A DNA stretch of 64,000 nt. Origin: Prorocentrum cordatum (Eukaryota > Sar > Dinophyceae > Prorocentrales > Prorocentraceae). Every line of letters starts with the position of its first letter. The stretch's first letter is position 1. The stretch is from the NCBI GenBank assembly GCA_963575745.1, contig CAUYUJ010012681.1, positions 154,501 through 218,500 of the forward strand, read 5' to 3'. The position numbers and the translations under genes are program-made. This document shows positions 1 to 11,935 of this stretch, one piece after another. Under the pieces are notes generated by a model that was not told where the DNA came from, did not search any database, and worked only from the letters and a program-made list of their open reading frames with translations.

Positions 1-235
1 CCGGGCTGGGGCTCCGCGGCATTGAGGAAGATGGTCGCGGGGAGGTGGGGCGGTTGATGCCGCTCACGTAGAAGCTGGCCTCGACGCGATGCATCGCGAG
101 CCACTCGTACTGCAGAAGCAGGCCGGGGGAGCCGGATGGGCAGCACGCCGCATCCCCGGCTTCCTCCAAGCGGCCCTCCTGCTCCAACGCCTTGTCATCG
201 GGGTCGTCCAGGGGGAAGGTCTCCAGCGCGGCCGC

Positions 236-2160
236 CGGCGGCGCAGCGTCAGCGTCAGCGTCTGCGTCCGCGTCTGCGTCGGCGTCAGCGTTAGCGTCGG
301 CGTCGTCGGTGTCGGCGTCAGCGTCGGCGTCAGCGTCAGCGTCGGCCTCGTCCGGGTCAGCGTCAGCGTCGGCGTCGGCGTCAGCGTCAGTCTCGGCCCC
401 CTCCGCGTCCCGGAGGTCGCCTCCAGCGTCCCGAAGACCGCCTCCAGCGTGATGTGCCCAGAGGATCCCGGTGTTCCAGTCGGCGCCAACGTCGGGGTCG
501 CTTCCACCGTAGGTGGCTTCATCTGCAGGTAGCCCTCCGTGAGCACGGGGACGACCAGCGCCGGGGTCGTTGCCCGCGTCGGCCTTGGTGTCGGCGTCAG
601 CGTCGGCGTCGGGATCGTCAGCGCCCGCGTCGGGTTCGGCGCTGGAGATGGCGACCGCGCCCAACTCGCCGACGCCAGAGCCTGGGCTGGCGGGGCCCCC
701 GGGTTCGCCCGGAGGCCCGAGTGGAAAGTCCCGCGGTTGACCGAGAACGAGGGGAGCGTGCCGGCAGCACTGGGGCTCCCGGGGGTAGAGCATCTCTCGG
801 ACTGCCTGATCCCAGGTGAACTCGTACGACCACCCCCAAGGTAGGACCGCGCACCACTCGCACCTTAGATAGCCGGGGTGGCCCGGGCTGCGGCAGGAGG
901 GGCAACGTCTTCCAGGGGTGCCCGCCTGGGAGGCTCCAGCGCGCGGGGAGGTTTCCGATGGGGCGATCGGGTTCGGCGTCGGCGCCGCCGTCTGCGTGGG
1001 GGGCTCCACCACTCCGAGCCCGTCGGCCTCGGGGCGCGCCGCACCGCCCCGACGAGCGGTGACGCCTGCGTCAGCGTCGGCGTCGGCGTCAGCGTCAGCG
1101 TCGGCGTCGTCGGTGTCGGCATCGGCGTCGGCGTCGGCGCCGGCGTCGGCGTCGTCCGCGTCAGCGTCAGCGTCGGCGTCGTCGGCGTCAGCGTCAGCGT
1201 CGGCGTCGTCCGGGTCAGCGTCAGCGTCGGCGTCAGCGTCAGCGCCTGCGTCAGCGTCAGCGTCGGCGTCAGCGTCGGCGTCGGCGTCGTCGGTGCCGGT
1301 GTCGGCGCAGGCGTCAGCCTCGGCGCTGGCCCCCCGGCTGGGAGCCCCTCCGCCTCGGAGGTGACCCCCTCCGAGTCGGTAATCGCCGTCGCGGTGGTGG
1401 ACGTTTCCGCCTCGGTGATGATCAGCTCCGGATCGGTCGTCTCCCCTCCCGTGAAGGTCTCTTTCACCTCGGTGGGGGTCAGCGTCCGATCGGTCGCCGC
1501 CATCTCGGCAGTGGGACGTTTCCACCTCGGTGGTGGTCCGCGCCCGAGCGCCGTCTCCCTCGAGGTAGTTGTCGCTCCCGCCTCGGTGGCGGTCAGCCCC
1601 TGACCGGTCATCTCCGCCTCGGTAGTGGTCGGTTCCACCACGGTGGTGGCCAGCTCCCGGTCGGTCGACTCCGCCTCGGTAGTGGCCGGCCCCCCAAAGT
1701 CTCCGTGCGGGTCCGCCCGCGCCCGGCTGCCCACCGGCGCTGTCTCCCCGCGGCTCAGTCCTCGTCCGTGGCGTCGGCACGTGCGTCGGCGTCAGCGCTG
1801 GCCGCGCCCCTCTCGTCTCCGAGCCCCGGGCGAGTGAGTGTGGCCCCTCCTCTTCCTCCTCCTCCCCCTCCTTCAATTCCGCGCGCAGTGCTGCCGCGGC
1901 CGCGCGGGCGACGGCGGGGGTGCACCCGCCCCAGCGGAGGCCCTCGGGGCGCCACCGCATTGTTTTGGAGGGCGGGGGTCCTGCCAGATGCCAGTGACCC
2001 GCTCCAGGGAGGTGAGGAACGTTGGCGAGACCGTCGTCAGCGTCAGCGTCAGCGTCCGCGTCAGCGTCGCCGCCGGCGTCAGCGTCAGCATCGTCCGTGT
2101 CGGCGTCGGCGTCAGCGTCTGCGCCACCGTCAGCGTCGGCATCCTCAGCATCGTCCGTGA

Positions 2161-2194
<34 letters not shown>

Positions 2195-2535
2195 ATCTCG
2201 GTAGTGGGGCGTCTCCACCTCGGTGGTGGTCGGCTCCTGAATGTCAGCGTCGGCGTCGGCGTCAGCGTCGGCGTCGGCAGCGTCAACGTCCGCGTCGGCG
2301 TCGTCGTCGGCTTCGGCGTCGGCGTCAGCGTCAGCGTCGGCGTCGTCGGTGGGTGCGCGGCCGGAGGGTTGCCCTCCCCAAGGAAGGGGCGATGTGTCCC
2401 GGCGGTCGCCTCCCGCGTCGTCAGCCTCAGGAGGACCCCCGTCGGCGTCGGCACATGCGTCAGCGCCCGCGTCGGCGTCCGCGTCGGCGTCGGCGGCGTC
2501 GGGGGCGGCGTCGGCACCGGTGTCGGCGTCGGCTT
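236..2535. repeat. GCGTCA/GCGTCG hexamer repeat blocks
   Basis: Blocks of GCGTCG and GCGTCA hexamers lie at about 236-400, 1,070-1,330, 2,030-2,200, 2,240-2,345 and 2,455-2,530. Between them a roughly 30-bp phrase recurs (GTTTCCACCTCGGTGGTGGT near 1,515 and a close copy near 2,210). Both strands stay open through the blocks, reading Ser-Ala, Val-Gly, Thr-Pro or Asp-Ala repeats depending on frame, so open frames here are weak evidence of coding by themselves. Confidence 0.8.
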
Positions 2536-3280
2536 TGACCCTCCGGTTGAGGTCGTTCCCACCCCGGAGGTGTCCATGGTAATCGTCCCTCCAGCTTCGG
2601 TGGTGGCCCCCTCCAGTGGCGGCCGCAACGACGACGCTCCAGACGACGGCGGCGGCGGCGGAGCCGAGAGCGGCGACGCCGCCGGCGACGTTCGCGACCA
2701 CGGCGATGGCCCCCACGGCGAAAGCGGTGCCGAGGGAAAGGCGGGCGACGACGGACGGGTCCGATTTTGCGGGGGTGAGCACTGTCGTTAATGCTGCCGG
2801 TGCGTCCGCCTCTCGGAGGACGCCTCCAGCGTGCCGGGGGGCGTCCAGATGATCGCCTCCAGCATTCCGAAGATCACCTCCGTCTCCCCCGGGGGCCTCT
2901 GCTGCGGGCGCGGCCACATCCCGGAGATCGCCTCCAGCGCGCCGAGTAGCGCCCGGTTGACCGCCCCCAACGTTCGGCTGAATCTCAGGAGGATGAGTCT
3001 CCCTCCCCGAGGTGATGCCCAAACGGGGGCGCTCCCCCAAGCCTGCGTGGGTGGTGGAGGTGGCGGCGCCGGCGGCTTGGACGCAGAAGGCGGCCCCTGC
3101 CGTCAGGAGCGCCCCGGCGCCCGCGGGGTAGACGCCACGGGAGACGTCGTAGGAGGCGTCGGCGGCGTCAGCGACGAAGTCGACGACAGCCCCGGCGAGG
3201 GGGAGGCAGCCAGCGACGATGAGGGCGACGGAAGCCACCGCCAGCACCTGCAGCGCCGCCGACTCACCCGGGGGGGGCAC
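1560..3280 (-). CDS. Putative membrane protein with Asp-Ala repeat tail (partial)
   Basis: I do not recognise the family. One minus-strand frame, traced by hand from about 3,280 to about 1,560, has no stop. It opens with a hydrophobic stretch (ALQVLAVASVALIVAGCLPL, about 3,255-3,200), a second near 3,120-3,070 (GALLTAGAAFCVQAAGAA) and a third near 2,740-2,615 (LSLGTAFAVGAIAVVANVAG continuing into AAAAVVWSVVVAAA). These look like membrane segments, followed by a long acidic tail of Asp-Ala repeats where the hexamer blocks are read in this frame. I found no clear start; the 5' end may be an exon boundary near the C- and G-runs at 3,270-3,300. I did not find the stop, and the frame may continue towards the window edge. 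The overlapping plus-strand and Thr-Pro minus-strand frames are also open, so strand and frame are inferred mainly from the membrane-like segments. Confidence 0.35.
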
Positions 3281-3537
3281 GCCCCCCCCCCCGTGGCGAA
3301 TCCCTCCCCCGTGGCACGGTGTTCCCCGGGTCCTCCCCCGGGTACACCCCTCCAGCGCCCCGAGGAGCTAGGAGGAGTCGGCTTGCAGGGGGGGTCGGGC
3401 GCGCGGGAGGCGGGCGGAGGCGTCGCCGGCGCCCTGCGCCCCCCAGGGGGCTCCATGTTGGATTTCCAGGGCTGCGCAGGGCGCGACGCGCGTCACTTGC
3501 CCGCGCGCTCACTTTCGCGCCTGAGTTTTTTGAGACA

Positions 3538-3628
3538 TGATGGTTTCGACCGGACCCAGGCGACAGCGGGCAAAAGGTTTTTCGAGAAACGATGACTTCG
3601 ACCAGGCCCAGGCGACAGCGGGCAAGGC
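3538..3628. repeat. Short tandem duplication
   Basis: A phrase built on CCCAGGCGACAGCGGGCAA occurs twice about 60 bp apart, each time preceded by a TTTCGACC or CTTCGACC variant. I see no gene between 3,500 and 4,790: frames are short and overlap on both strands. Confidence 0.6.
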
Positions 3629-4796
3629 TGCGCCTCACAGGGAAGCTTTTGGAAACGATTGCTGCTGGTCCGATGCGCGAGATACGCATGTAGCGCCTTT
3701 TGGAGCGCGGGCGTTGTACCGTTCATTCTAACGATGCAAAGGCGCGGTTCGGGGCGCCCGTCTGTCGCGGCACTCGGCGGTCGACGCGATCCCATGGGGC
3801 GCGCGAAAGGCGCTGCGGCATTTTTCGGGCCACGCGGCCGATGCCGCTGAGTCTCCATCCAACGGCCCGCCAAGAATGCGCAATTGCTCTGTTCGCTGGC
3901 GCGCCACGCGGGATCGCCCCTGAACAACCCGTTCGCTCAGAGGGCTGGCAGGTCGCCTCGCTGAAACAACGAATTCTCGCAGCGCGCCCGCGCCGCGGAC
4001 CCGCCGCAGTAGAACATACTGGAGCAGGGCCTGTTTAGGGCGACGAGCCCTCCGCAGCATCGTTACGGACGCGGCACTTCGAGCGTCGCAACGCGCCTGT
4101 CCCCGCGCGCCAAACATGCGACGCGAACAAACGGGCCCGCGCGCCGACTCCGCTATCGGGCCGACGTTTGCTGCCCGCTCCCCCGGCGATTCAAGCCAAG
4201 AGGCTACCCAAGCCAAACGGCAGTTTGAACCAGGTCGCAACTGGAGCCAACGTGATTTGAGCCAATATGGCCACGGCCCCTTGGCGCCCCTCCCTGCTCC
4301 GTCCGTTCCCTGCCTTGCTCCACTCTCTTCCCCTCCCAGCCGCGCGCTTTTCTTTCCGCGCGCGCGCGGGCGCCGCCCGCTGCGCACTCCCGTTGATCAT
4401 CTCGGCGCCCACGAGAAGTCCTCCCCTTCCCGCGGCGCTGAGAGAACAAGCCGCAAGCAATGCGCGGGTGGCAAAGGGAAAGGAGGCGCCCCGAGGAGAG
4501 ACGAGGAGTTCAGGAGGCAGCTGGAGTCGTGATTTTGGCGGACGCAAGCAGGTAGCACCTGTCGCACGCCAGTGTTTTGTTTACTTGTTGTTTCATTTTG
4601 ATCACGGGGGGACCCCGAAGGCCCCCACACGCGTGGTTGGCTGGGGGCCGCGGTCGTTTTTTAGGGCGCGCGGCCTCCAGAGGCCGCATGTCCTGGGACT
4701 GCTTTTGAGTTGAAGCTCCACCTTGCGGCACGCCACAGAAGCGCTCCCCAGACGGCGCTGCGATGCGAGACGCGACCTCCTGCCGAGGCGGTCCGA

Positions 4797-5159
4797 TCCT
4801 CCTGCTCACACTCCTCCTCCGTCTCTTGCCCCTCCTCCTCCTTGCCTTCCTCCGCCCATTTCCTCCTCCTCTTCATTCCCCTCCTCTTCCTCGGCCTCCT
4901 CTTCCTCATCCTCCCATACGGACCAAAACGGCCAATCTGATATTGATCCGGCCGATAAGGAGGTTGCGCAGGGGTGGGTCATATGATGATATCACAGAAG
5001 CCCGAACAAAACCCTGCGCAAATCTGAATGTAAACGCCCCGTGCCAATGTCACGGACTCGGTGCGCTGCGCAATCCGACCCAATAGCAACGCACTTGTCC
5101 TCCTCCTCCTCATCTTCCTCCTTCTCCTCGTCCTCGTCCTCCTCCTCCTCCTCCTCCTC

Positions 5160-5190
<31 letters not shown>
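4797..5190. repeat. CTC/TCC microsatellites
   Basis: Polypyrimidine CTC repeats lie at about 4,797-4,915 and 5,097-5,190, with about 180 bp of non-repetitive sequence between. Leu-, Ser- or Glu-rich frames here are artefacts of the repeat. Confidence 0.85.
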
Positions 5191-5570
5191 TCCTCCTCCC
5201 AGTACAGGAGAGGAAAAGTAACGATTGCCCACCCCTCACTGCATAGAGAGGTTACTTGAACAGGCGGAAGTGTCGGGACAAAATGCGTCCTGGATGCCCC
5301 TGCCTCGGGCAACCACACACTGCGATGATACAACAACGGGCCATATTTGTATCATGGTGCTCTCCCGCTCTACAATCGTACAGCTGTAATTTCTCCAGTC
5401 ACTGTTGACACACAATCTCTGTCTTAGCCAAACGTGTTGCTCCAATCGGCCCGCCTGAGCGGGCGCGATTATTACTATGAGTATACTATGGTTATATTAC
5501 CATTATTCCCTTTACTATTAATAATATTACGTGCATCGAAAACTTGCTTCGAGCGTGAAAAAAAATGGCC

Positions 5571-5760
5571 GGTGCGGCGGTACAAATTTAAGTGCTTCGC
5601 CTTGGCCGCCCCGCGGTACAAATTTAAGTGTTTCGCCTTGCCGTTTTGCTGGCTGTTTCGATGGATGTGCAGCTGTTCAGTGCTAGCATGCAAAGTGTAA
5701 TCGCCCTCGCACCTTGAGGAGCGCTCGCATGCTCACTGGTTGCCTGTACTTACTATTACG
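5571..5760 (+). repeat. Dispersed repeat module X
   Basis: Contains two copies of GGTACAAATTTAAGTG, each followed by a TTCGCCTTG phrase, then GCTCACTGGTTGCCTGT. The reverse complement of this whole segment is found at about 21,760-21,935. A CTC microsatellite follows at about 5,802-5,842. Confidence 0.75.
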
Positions 5761-6089
5761 AGCACTAGTACTATTACTACGACTATGACTATTATTATTA
5801 TCCTCCTCCTCCTCCTCCTCCTCCTCCTCCTCCTCCTCCTCCCTCTCCTCCTCCGAAATCAAAAATGTGTACATTGCTTGGCACGGGCGTGTCCTCATAA
5901 GCACCAGGCAAATGTGGTCCGCACGAAAACGAGGAGGGCGACGACGACAGCGAGGCACTGGAAGCAGAAGGATTAAGATGAGGAGGGGCAGCAGCAGCAG
6001 CACCCAATGATGAGATCCATGATGAAACAACCGATGCTTGATGCAAAGTTGGAGGAAGAACTGAAAGTGAGCAGTTATACCATCATACG

Positions 6090-6610
6090 TATATTATCAT
6101 ACGCACCTCCCCCGGGGAGTAGAACTCAGAGGCGATTGGTGCGTACGCGGGGCGCCCCGTCCGCGATGGTTCTGGCCGTCTCGCTCGGGACATCCTCGAA
6201 ATTCTAAAAATCGGCGGCACCACTCGCGCAGATCGTGTTTTTTTCCGTGCCACGTGTGCTACCACAAGCTTCCAGACACCAGCGGGGAACACCACTAGAA
6301 TTACCTTCGAGATACCAGCGGAGAGCACCACTGGAACTACCTTCGAGACACCAGCGGAGAGCACCACTGGAATTACTTCCTACGCTATATAGATGCTGCT
6401 CGTGTGAGAAACGGGCAATCAGTGCAGAAGTATTGGCCTCGGAAGTCATCGCCCGACTGCCTGTGCGTCACGCAGATCGCGACGTCAGGGTCCCAAATAC
6501 ATGGGAACCTCAACATTTTGACATACAACCGTCAAAAAAACATGGTAATTGCAATAATGTTGACCCCGATTATCAGAGAATGGCGGCTTCGCCTGAAACA
6601 TCTTCCCAAC
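6090..6610 (+). repeat. Dispersed repeat module Y with internal 36-bp repeats
   Basis: About 500 bp whose reverse complement lies at about 22,090-22,575 with clear divergence. It contains three tandem units of about 36 bp around CCAGCGGAGAGCACCACTGG, then the phrase GAAGTATTGGCCTCGGAAGT. No convincing coding frame. Confidence 0.75.
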
Positions 6611-6639
6611 ATCGAACCCCGGCGTACCCTCTGGCACCC

Positions 6640-6905
6640 CCGCCTCGGAGTCTCCTCGGGGCCTCCTGGAACCTCTTGGGGCCTCCTGGGGCTTTCTGAA
6701 CCTTCTTGTACCCCAGGCCCCGCCTCGGAGCCTCGTGGGGGTCTCCTGAAACCTCCTGGGGCATCCTGGGGCCTCCTGGGGCCTCCTGAAGCCTCCTGGG
6801 GTCTCCTGGGGCCTCCTGAAGCCGCCTAGGGCCTCCTGGGGCCTCAGAGCTACATGCACACACAGAGACACAAATCACGCCCAACACAGCACACGCTAGA
6901 CAAAC

Positions 6906-6967
<62 letters not shown>
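6640..6967. repeat. GGGGCCTCCTGG array followed by (AC)n
   Basis: A degenerate 12-bp GGGGCCTCCTGG-type array runs from about 6,640 to 6,850 and a pure AC tract from 6,908 to 6,967. The same two elements, inverted, accompany the second copy of modules X and Y at 21.6-22.1 kb. Similar arrays recur at about 53.4, 55.7 and 58.7 kb. Confidence 0.8.
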
Positions 6968-6968
<1 letters not shown>

Positions 6969-7282
6969 CACCTACAACGCACAAGAAGCATGCACAACAC
7001 AGAGCACACATCATTAGAGCAACACGTTCGGGTCTACAGTGCGAGTTCGGGCTCCACTGATCAGCAAAACATCCCAGCGAACTGAAACGGACGGCGAGCA
7101 GCAGGCTAAGCAGACCCATGCGCTTCGCTTGCGCACCCGCCAAAGTTAAAACTGCAGGGCGTGGCTCTCCAATGCGCTGTGCATTATGCGCCAACGCCCT
7201 GCCTGAGGCATCATGCAGCTCAAACGGCGCACCCGCGGAATCCCATCATTCCTGCCGTTGGCCATGCACGCTCAGGCTCCGA

Positions 7283-9598
7283 TCATTGGCGTCTAGTCAG
7301 ATACTTTAGCCACGTACCGTAGTGCGTGGCCCTCAACGACGGGTATGAATCGCACAAAGATGCGCACACGAGCTGGACGTCTTTCGTGCACTCACCCTTC
7401 GGCGGAGCGATGCCCCAACGAAGGCCGGTCGAAGCCTGCAAGGCGAAGTTGGCGACGATGAAACCTTTGGGAATGCACAGCACGTGCCCAGGCTTCAGGA
7501 CCGCGTAGAAGTTCCCCTCCCGAGTCGCCACTTTGGCAAGATCATCCCCAGAGCTGTTCTGAAAATCGGCAATCTGTTGGTGCAAGGGGGCGCCTGGCTG
7601 GTACTTCACTCCCACGAACAGCAGGGACCCCGAGATCACGAAGTGCGCGAACGGCAATCCATATGGCTGCGGGGAAACAGCATAAGAATCCTCCGCGTGG
7701 GCGAAAGCTTGCATGTCAAACATTGCGGCGGACATTTCGTTTGCTGCCAAACGGCCCATATCAGTATCGACGAAAGGCACTCTCTCGAACATCTTATCCT
7801 TCATCGGGGTGGCCTCGCAGAGTTTGTTCTTCAGCCAACGACGCAGAACGGGGTCGACTCGCATGTTGTGCATGGCTTTCCCAGCCTCGGCTGCCTCGGA
7901 CTGCTCGGCGAATGTCTTGATGAACTCGCAGTACCCCTTGTGGCCATTGATATTCTTCAAGATTTTTGTCTCGAGGAGGTGCTTCACGGCCGTGGCGCCG
8001 ATGGACTCCTCGGCGACGTCCACGTTGTGGTCCTCCCCGTTGTTCTGCGCGTAAGTGTGGTCGTAGATGAACCGGAAGTTGCTCACCCTCCCTGTGTCGA
8101 CGTGCCCTTCCGAGGACGCGCAAAGCCTCGTCCTCAGCTTGTCCGCCCTGGCGGCCCTCGTGCTCGTAGTGGCCGCTTTTGTTAGCATCGACCTCAGACC
8201 ACTGATCTTCTTCCTCGCCGAAGGCACCTCGGTGCCAATGAAATCCTTGGCGATCTTGATCATCGCCTGCTTCTTCTCGCCGATGGGGTCCTGGGGGCAC
8301 TCGGCCAGCTGCTTCGCAATGTCATCGTGGGCCTGCTGCATCTTCTCCTTCGCGATCTTCGCTCTCTCCTCGGTTTCCTTGCATGCCGAAGTCACACCGT
8401 CAGCGCTTTCTTTGATAAATTCAGGAATGTCTGCGTCGGATGCGAATGCCCTCTTGCTCGCGTGCTCGGCCAACTGCTCGCCCTCCAGGACAAGGGGTTC
8501 GACAACTTCGTCGATTTTGCCAATCCACGCGCGAAGCGCCTTCCCGACCTCGATCTTCTCCATGCCTGTGACGCCCTTCTCCTTGTCAGGGTTGTTCTTG
8601 TGATACTCCTCGGCGGCAATCAGGTCCTCGGCATCAAGATCATCCGCCTCGGCCTGCAGCTTCTGCTTCTCCTCCAGCGCGCGCGCGATGGAAGAGAGAC
8701 CATCGAAACTCTCGGCCGGCATGCCCACGCCGCTGACCAAGTTGTCCAGCATGTCGAGGTCCATGCGTGGGCCTTGGGAGCCGGAAGGGCGACTCAGCAG
8801 AGTGTCTCTGGCCTCCCGATCGGCTGCGATATCGGTCGCCGCCTGCTGCATGGCCAGGGACAGATCATCGCCTGAAGACATGGCCGTGGTCCTGCGCACC
8901 TTGCGCTCGGTGATCTGCGAGTCCACTCCGTCCTCCAGCACGCCGATGTACTCTCCCAAGTGCAGCTCCCCGTTTATCACCTTCGAGATGTCCGCCTCCA
9001 TCAGGGCCTTCTTCCAAGCCACGTTGATGCCAGCACTCTCTGCGTTGGGATGCTCCTTCAAGTAGCTCCTCTTAAAAACTCTGAACGGCTTCCACAAATA
9101 TCGATTGCGCATCTCCGTGCCAGTTTTCTGTACATTAGCCTCCTCGAACGCGACATCGAAATCTCGTTTCTGGCCTTGCTTCGACTTGACGTTCCTGTGC
9201 CGGATGTACCAGTCCGCCCTCTCCTCGTCGGTGAGACCGTTGAACCAAAGTTTCAGGCGGGGATTCCCTTTCCATCTCGACGCGAGGCTCTTGTATAAGG
9301 AATCACACAACAATTCCGAAGCAGAGGCTGGGATCGGATCGCCTGGCTTCCTCCCGTGTTTCCTGCCCGACTTCGACAACATGCAACTGGGGCGGTCGCA
9401 ACGGCACTTGCTACACGTAAACGTTTCAGGCTCCTCGCTCACCGCGGACTCTGGCGGGGATGGCTTTTCTGGGGATAGCGTGTCAAGGAGGCCGTCTGGG
9501 GCGCTTGCCTGCTCGAAATCGGATCGCGGCGTGCGCTGAGGACGCGGCGTGCCCGCCACAACAGCCCCCGGGGACTCGGCGCCCCCCAGCTCCGCCAT
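7283..9598 (-). CDS. Zinc-ribbon-type dinoflagellate multicopy protein (771 aa)
   Basis: A single uninterrupted minus-strand frame. I chose the ATG at 9,598 because the in-frame sequence upstream (to 9,922) is low-complexity GGGCCCTCG repeat. Cysteines at about residues 62, 65, 67 and 72 (CSKCRCDRPSC) suggest a small metal-binding knuckle. A W-x3-L-x2-EER segment and a conserved-looking helical block follow. The middle is charged and probably helical or coiled-coil. The last 120 residues contain LKPGHVLCIPKGFIVANF, which resembles a cupin or JmjC-like strand pair, although I see no complete metal-binding HxD..H set. The cysteine plus W..L..EER layout is shared with the gene at 57,448, so they are probably paralogues. 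I recall this layout as a family expanded in dinoflagellates with unknown function. The lack of introns could mean a retrocopy, but no spliced-leader relic is visible upstream. Confidence 0.75.
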   Translation of the reverse strand: MAELGGAESPGAVVAGTPRPQRTPRSDFEQASAPDGLLDTLSPEKPSPPESAVSEEPETFTCSKCRCDRPSCMLSKSGRKHGRKPGDPIPASASELLCDSLYKSLASRWKGNPRLKLWFNGLTDEERADWYIRHRNVKSKQGQKRDFDVAFEEANVQKTGTEMRNRYLWKPFRVFKRSYLKEHPNAESAGINVAWKKALMEADISKVINGELHLGEYIGVLEDGVDSQITERKVRRTTAMSSGDDLSLAMQQAATDIAADREARDTLLSRPSGSQGPRMDLDMLDNLVSGVGMPAESFDGLSSIARALEEKQKLQAEADDLDAEDLIAAEEYHKNNPDKEKGVTGMEKIEVGKALRAWIGKIDEVVEPLVLEGEQLAEHASKRAFASDADIPEFIKESADGVTSACKETEERAKIAKEKMQQAHDDIAKQLAECPQDPIGEKKQAMIKIAKDFIGTEVPSARKKISGLRSMLTKAATTSTRAARADKLRTRLCASSEGHVDTGRVSNFRFIYDHTYAQNNGEDHNVDVAEESIGATAVKHLLETKILKNINGHKGYCEFIKTFAEQSEAAEAGKAMHNMRVDPVLRRWLKNKLCEATPMKDKMFERVPFVDTDMGRLAANEMSAAMFDMQAFAHAEDSYAVSPQPYGLPFAHFVISGSLLFVGVKYQPGAPLHQQIADFQNSSGDDLAKVATREGNFYAVLKPGHVLCIPKGFIVANFALQASTGLRWGIAPPKGECTKDVQLVCASLCDSYPSLRATHYGTWLKYLTRRQ

Positions 9599-9887
9599 AA
9601 AAAAGGCCCCAGACAAGTTCGAGCGGATAGCGCGGCGCACTGCGTGGCGAAATGATGCGCCTGAACCCCGAAATAGCTGCAGATGCAATCGCGCCGCCAC
9701 TGCCCCGCCGGAACCCCATGCGGACTTTCCTGTCACCACGACGTTTGCAGAACGAGTTTGGAAGCCCTCGCAGGAAGCGGACCCTCGGAACTCAAAGAAA
9801 AACTCGGACCCTCGGGGCCCCCAGAAAAACCCTGGCCCTCGGGGCCCTCGCAAAAACAAGGGCCCTCGGGGTCTCAGCAACAGGAAA

Positions 9888-9945
9888 CTTAAGGCGTGGT
9901 TGCTCAAGGCGTGGTTGCTCAAGGCGTGGTTGCTCTTCGCATCCG
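9888..9945. repeat. 15-bp tandem repeat
   Basis: Just under four copies of GGCGTGGTTGCTCAA, directly upstream of the 7,283-9,598 gene. The stretch from 9,950 to 10,730 shows nothing I can support. Confidence 0.8.
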
Positions 9946-10737
9946 ACAGGGGTTTTAAACTCTGCCTGGACCTCGCCTCCAGTTTAGAGCCCCTACGCCA
10001 GCAAAGCTTGTGTTCCGCTTACGTCACGAGGGCACACACGCAGTCAAGCGCAGACTCCGTGACAGCCATCACGGTGCCCGATCTCTGCACTCTTGCCAGT
10101 TTTCAATCGTGTGTGGATTTGTTGTGCACTCAGGACGCATTACAGATAACAGATCTCCAGATTGGTTGCAGTTTTCTTTTATTCTCTAATCGATGTTGTC
10201 TTCTCTTGGTGGACCCCCTTGGTATTCATACTCAAGTGAGCGGTCTCAGATAAGTCACGACTGGCACGCATGTTACAACACTCATACTTCCCCTACTCTG
10301 TCCCTCGTGTCTGGTCCCAAATCGACCACCAAAGAATACGGAGACGCTATCAGGCACGTGGCAGGGACAGCGAAAGAGCACCCGAGACAATTATTGCCCG
10401 GGGGCCAGGACGGAAATGTTACTTAAGACCGGGTTTTTCGAGACCAACCTCAGGCGAGGTGACCTTCGCGCTCTCGCGCGGCTCCCTTGGAAGAGGGCCG
10501 TCCTCCGGCCCAGATCGCGATCCACGAAGTTCGAATATCTTCGCGCCCGCGCGAACGGGGCAGCGGGGCAGCGAACCGACGCCCAAAGAAACAATCGACT
10601 TGTCTGAGGGGGGCGTTCTGTAACTGCTCAAGTCGCACCTTCGTTTCTGGCCGAAGGCTCCCCCCCGCCCCCACCCTTCGGTGGCAACTCATGGGAGCCT
10701 CCCATACCATCTTGGCGGCTCTGGCGAATCGATACTA

Positions 10738-11240
10738 ATCGACGCTGGTCGACGCCAAATCGACGCTCATCGATGCTAACCGACGCCAAACCGGCGCCAC
10801 CTCGCGACTCCCGCACGCCTATCAGCGCTGCCCGACGCCAAAAACGGAAACAAGAGGGTACAGCAGGCCCCCATGCGTTTTGAGCAGGGACCGACTGAGC
10901 TGCCGGACTTTAAATAACTGACCCAGAGCGCCGAGCACAAACACCAGAGCACCGAGCACAAACACCGCCAGTCGCAGCCAGAAGCGTTCTAAGAACATTT
11001 CGCACAGACCACAAAAAGGTTCTTAGAACATTATTTGGTGGGCCTATAGGCGAGCCAGGACGTTTCGCCACTGCTTCAGATTTGCTGCCAAACCCCAAGT
11101 GCCGACAAAAGTCGACAATAATCAACGCTAGTCGACGCTAGATCGACGCATCGATGCCGACCGACGCCAAACCAGCGCCACCTCGTCGACTCCCGGACGC
11201 CAATCGACGCTGCTCGACGCCAAAGACGGAAGTAAGAGTC
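10738..11240. repeat. Duplicated TCGACGC-rich segment
   Basis: A segment of about 110 bp rich in TCGACGC and containing GACGCCAAACCGGCGCCACC occurs at about 10,738-10,850 and again, diverged, at about 11,125-11,240. Between them lie a short CACCAGAGCACCGAGCACAA duplication (about 10,930-10,970) and two palindromes, GTTCTAAGAAC and GTTCTTAGAAC (about 10,985-11,030). Confidence 0.6.
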
Positions 11241-11618
11241 GGGAGCGCGCAAACATGGACGAGCAATCCACGGCTTCGGCGAGCGGCCGCCAGATCCATG
11301 GATCGGGGGAGGCCCTCCCCAGAGCGCGGCCGTTGCCGCCTCGCTCGGCGGCTGAAGTCCGCGGTTTTTCCCATGGAAGCGGGGCCCGTCGCTCATCCAC
11401 GCCCCCGTGATCCATGCTTGCGATCGCCTGGGCTTTGCTGCCGAACCCCCTGGCACTCCGCCGCCCCCCCCAGCACTCCGCCGGGGGCACCGCGCCGCGG
11501 GGGCCGGCCGGGCGTCTCCGACCCGTTCCTGAGACGGCCCTGGCAAACCCTCCCTCGCCACCGAGGCCCCCCTGACCAATTAACGGGAAGAGGTCAAGGA
11601 TGCCCGCGGCCGTCCCTC

Positions 11619-11699
11619 CTCTTCCTCCTGCTCCTCCTCTTCCTCCTCCCCCTCGTCGTCCTCCTCCTCCTCCTCCTCCTCCTCCTCCTCCTCCGCCTC

Positions 11700-11731
<32 letters not shown>

Positions 11732-11935
11732 TCCCTTGCGCCCCCCCCTCCTCCCCCGCGTCGCCAAGGCCGTTGCCGACCAGGCCCGGCATCCGCGGGG
11801 CGGGCATGAAGGCAGCGCCCACGCCAGGGCCTCGTCGGGGCGCACCCTCCGCCTTTTTCCTCTTCCTCCTCCTCCTCCTCCTCCTCCTCCTCCTCCTCCT
11901 CCTCCTCCTCCTCCTCCTCCTCCTCCTCCTCAACC
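11619..11935. repeat. CTC microsatellites
   Basis: Long CTC/TCC tracts at about 11,619-11,750 and 11,855-11,935. Open frames through them are artefacts. Confidence 0.85.

Noticed and set aside
865-1734. Thr-Pro-rich secreted or mucin-like protein
   Set aside because: The TPTLTLTPT repeats are one of several open readings of the hexamer; there is no signal peptide or supporting non-repeat domain.
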